DNA of 64,000 nt, taken from positions 233,327-297,326 of the forward strand of contig NZ_CDSE01000007.1 in NCBI RefSeq assembly GCF_001373415.1, read 5' to 3'. The DNA is from Paenibacillus dakarensis (GTDB lineage: Bacteria; Bacillota; Bacilli; Paenibacillales; Paenibacillaceae). A program made the position numbers and the translations under genes. Shown one piece after another: positions 62,641 through 64,000 of the stretch. Under the pieces are notes generated by a model, which searched no databases, was not told the DNA's origin, and was given only the letters and a program-made list of their open reading frames with translations. Each line of letters opens with the position of its first letter. Position 1 is the first letter of the stretch.

Positions 62641-64000
62641 ATTGATCCGCAGCTTGCTTCGGAGTTTTAGGCTTTACGACAATCCGTTCATTGCCCATCA
62701 TGATGACAAATACAAAGGCGAGTACAGCAGGAACGAGCGCCCACAGAAATGCAGTGGATATCGAGTCTGCCAGTGAGGCAATAGCATGCTCACGTACAGC
62801 CGGCGGCATTTGGCCCAAGGCGTCTGAAGACATGGCAGAATCTGAATCGAACGTTATGCCTTCGGGTAATTTACCGCCTGCCATTCCAGAGGCAAGCTTG
62901 TCGTTAAACACGTTGCGCTGAATGATGCCAAATATCGTGATCCCCACAGTCATGCCTAGTGAACGCAGGAAGGAGTTCGTTGATGTGGCAGCTCCTCGCT
63001 GACGGGCGTCAAAATTATGGATTGAAGCCATGCTGAGCACCGAGAAGGAGAAGCCTACTCCGAAGCCTGTAAGCACCATAAATACCGTAAGCAGCGTTCT
63101 GGAGGTCTCCGGTGACAGTGTACTTAAACAGAATATCCCTGCGATGAAGGAGAGGGAAGAGAAGATCATAATATTTCGGAAGGACGTCTTGGTTGTCAGG
63201 ATACCACCGATCTGGCTGCCGAACACGTTTCCGATCATCATCGGCATCAGGATGAGGCCGGAATTCGTTGCTGTACCGCCGTATACGCCGGATACAAAGA
63301 TCGGGATATAAACAGTTGCGACGATGAAACCTGCACCGTAACACAAAGCAATGATATTGCTTGAGGCGAAAAGGCGTTTTTGGAACATTTTGAACGAAAT
63401 AATCGGCTCTGATGCCTTGGTCTCCGCAAGCAGGAACACGATGAGCAGGACGACAAATCCGGCGAACAAGCCAAGAATCTGTGGAGAGTCCCATGGATAA
63501 GTCTTCCCGCCAAGCTCCAGGCCAAACATCAGGCAGATGATGGCGCCGACCAGCGTCGCTGCACCGGTCCAGTCAATTTTCAGTTTGGCGTGTGACAAGG
63601 ATTCCTTATAAGCGGTAAGGATGAAGATGAGGGATATGATCCCGATCGGCAGATTCACGTAGAATACCCATTCCCAGCCGATGCTGTCAGTAATAAAAGC
63701 GCCAAGCAGGGGCCCTAGGATACTGGATGTACCGAACACAGCGCCGAGAAGGCCAGTCATTTTTCCGCGTTTCTCCGGAGGGAACAAGTCAAACACGATG
63801 GTGAAAGCGATAGGCATAAGCGCACCGCCGCCGATTCCCTGAATCGCGCGAAAGATGATAAGCTGCGTCATATTGCCGGCCATGCCGCACAGCATAGAAC
63901 CGGCAAGAAAGACGATGAGACCGAACAGGTAAAACCGCTTGCGGCCATACATGTCTGACAGCTTCCCGAAGATTGGAGTACCCGCCATAACGGCAACCAT
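62639..64000 (-). CDS. DHA2-family multidrug MFS exporter, 5' end outside window
   Basis: At least 453 residues of a 14-helix drug exporter; the N-terminal ~50-70 residues lie beyond the right edge. Seen: GKLSDMYGRKRFYLFG (motif A), RAIQGIGGGALMPIAFTIVFD (motif B/C region), and a large extracellular loop between the last helices (MAGGKLPEGITFDSDSAMSS). Typical of Bacillales EmrB/QacA-type pumps. Not closely related in sequence to the exporter at 13265. Substrate unknown. Confidence 0.9.
   Translation of the reverse strand: MVAVMAGTPIFGKLSDMYGRKRFYLFGLIVFLAGSMLCGMAGNMTQLIIFRAIQGIGGGALMPIAFTIVFDLFPPEKRGKMTGLLGAVFGTSSILGPLLGAFITDSIGWEWVFYVNLPIGIISLIFILTAYKESLSHAKLKIDWTGAATLVGAIICLMFGLELGGKTYPWDSPQILGLFAGFVVLLIVFLLAETKASEPIISFKMFQKRLFASSNIIALCYGAGFIVATVYIPIFVSGVYGGTATNSGLILMPMMIGNVFGSQIGGILTTKTSFRNIMIFSSLSFIAGIFCLSTLSPETSRTLLTVFMVLTGFGVGFSFSVLSMASIHNFDARQRGAATSTNSFLRSLGMTVGITIFGIIQRNVFNDKLASGMAGGKLPEGITFDSDSAMSSDALGQMPPAVREHAIASLADSISTAFLWALVPAVLAFVFVIMMGNERIVVKPKTPKQAADQ

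Noticed and set aside
1..64000. CRISPR arrays, tRNA/rRNA genes, insertion sequences, integrase or prophage modules
   Set aside because: None recognised by eye; no regularly spaced repeats, cloverleaf genes or transposase motifs were seen.

Overview
The window looks like chromosomal DNA of a Paenibacillus-type member of the Bacillales. This is inferred from strong AGGAGG-type ribosome binding sites, frequent TTG/GTG starts, two carbohydrate ABC-importer loci of the Lpl/Ytc/Yes style each tied to a YesM/YesN or membrane-AraC regulator, a YdjO-like CxxC protein beside a cold-shock gene, a Bacillus-type split L-serine dehydratase and MhqO-like dioxygenase. I see no rRNA, tRNA, CRISPR array, prophage or complete insertion sequence.

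Layout. 1-9.4 kb: the end of an AraC-type regulator, a YesM/YesN two-component pair, a sugar ABC importer (lipoprotein plus two permeases), the decayed tail of a GH3 glycosidase and a glycogen-debranching-like enzyme. 9.6-16.5 kb: an exported copper-amine-oxidase-N-domain protein, a frameshifted GPH-type transporter overlapping a YdjC/ChbG deacetylase, a DHA2 drug exporter with its TetR repressor and two palindromic operators, and an EEP hydrolase. 16.5-22.8 kb: nitrogen and nitrosative-stress genes (ScdA/RIC, aspartase, NirB, NirD, HemD-like). 23-28.8 kb: a glycosyltransferase stub, an orphan histidine kinase with an AcoR-like GAF domain, an AraC regulator, a short SRPBCC protein, a YitT protein and an unusual GGDEF-like/winged-helix regulator. 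28.9-42.8 kb: a large catabolic island with an epimerase/dehydratase, a DapA-superfamily aldolase, serine dehydratase beta and alpha, a Gfo/Idh oxidoreductase, then a lipoprotein, two permeases, a membrane AraC regulator, an MDR dehydrogenase and an FAD oxidoreductase. 42.9-64 kb: mostly single-gene units, including small proteins, DoxX, lipoproteins, serine hydrolases, a diguanylate cyclase, the csp/ydjO cold-shock pair, a formate/nitrite-family channel, a Fur-box-controlled 49-residue protein, AraC, MATE, nitroreductase, acyltransferase, MhqO-like dioxygenase, aldo/keto reductase and a second DHA2 exporter cut by the window end.

How the genes work together. Each importer has a local sensor/regulator and local enzymes, the usual polysaccharide-scavenging arrangement. 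NirBD, HemD-like and the distant FNT channel could serve nitrite uptake and reduction to ammonium, with ScdA repairing NO-damaged Fe-S centres. Several units show legible control DNA: paired TetR operators, a Fur box, an MhqR-like palindrome, a cre-like site, and a terminator-like hairpin in the csp leader that may act as an attenuator. The window also holds several gene relics (GH3, MFS frameshift, GT2 stub, GyrI-like fragment, a second debranching-enzyme tail), pointing to ongoing turnover of carbohydrate loci.
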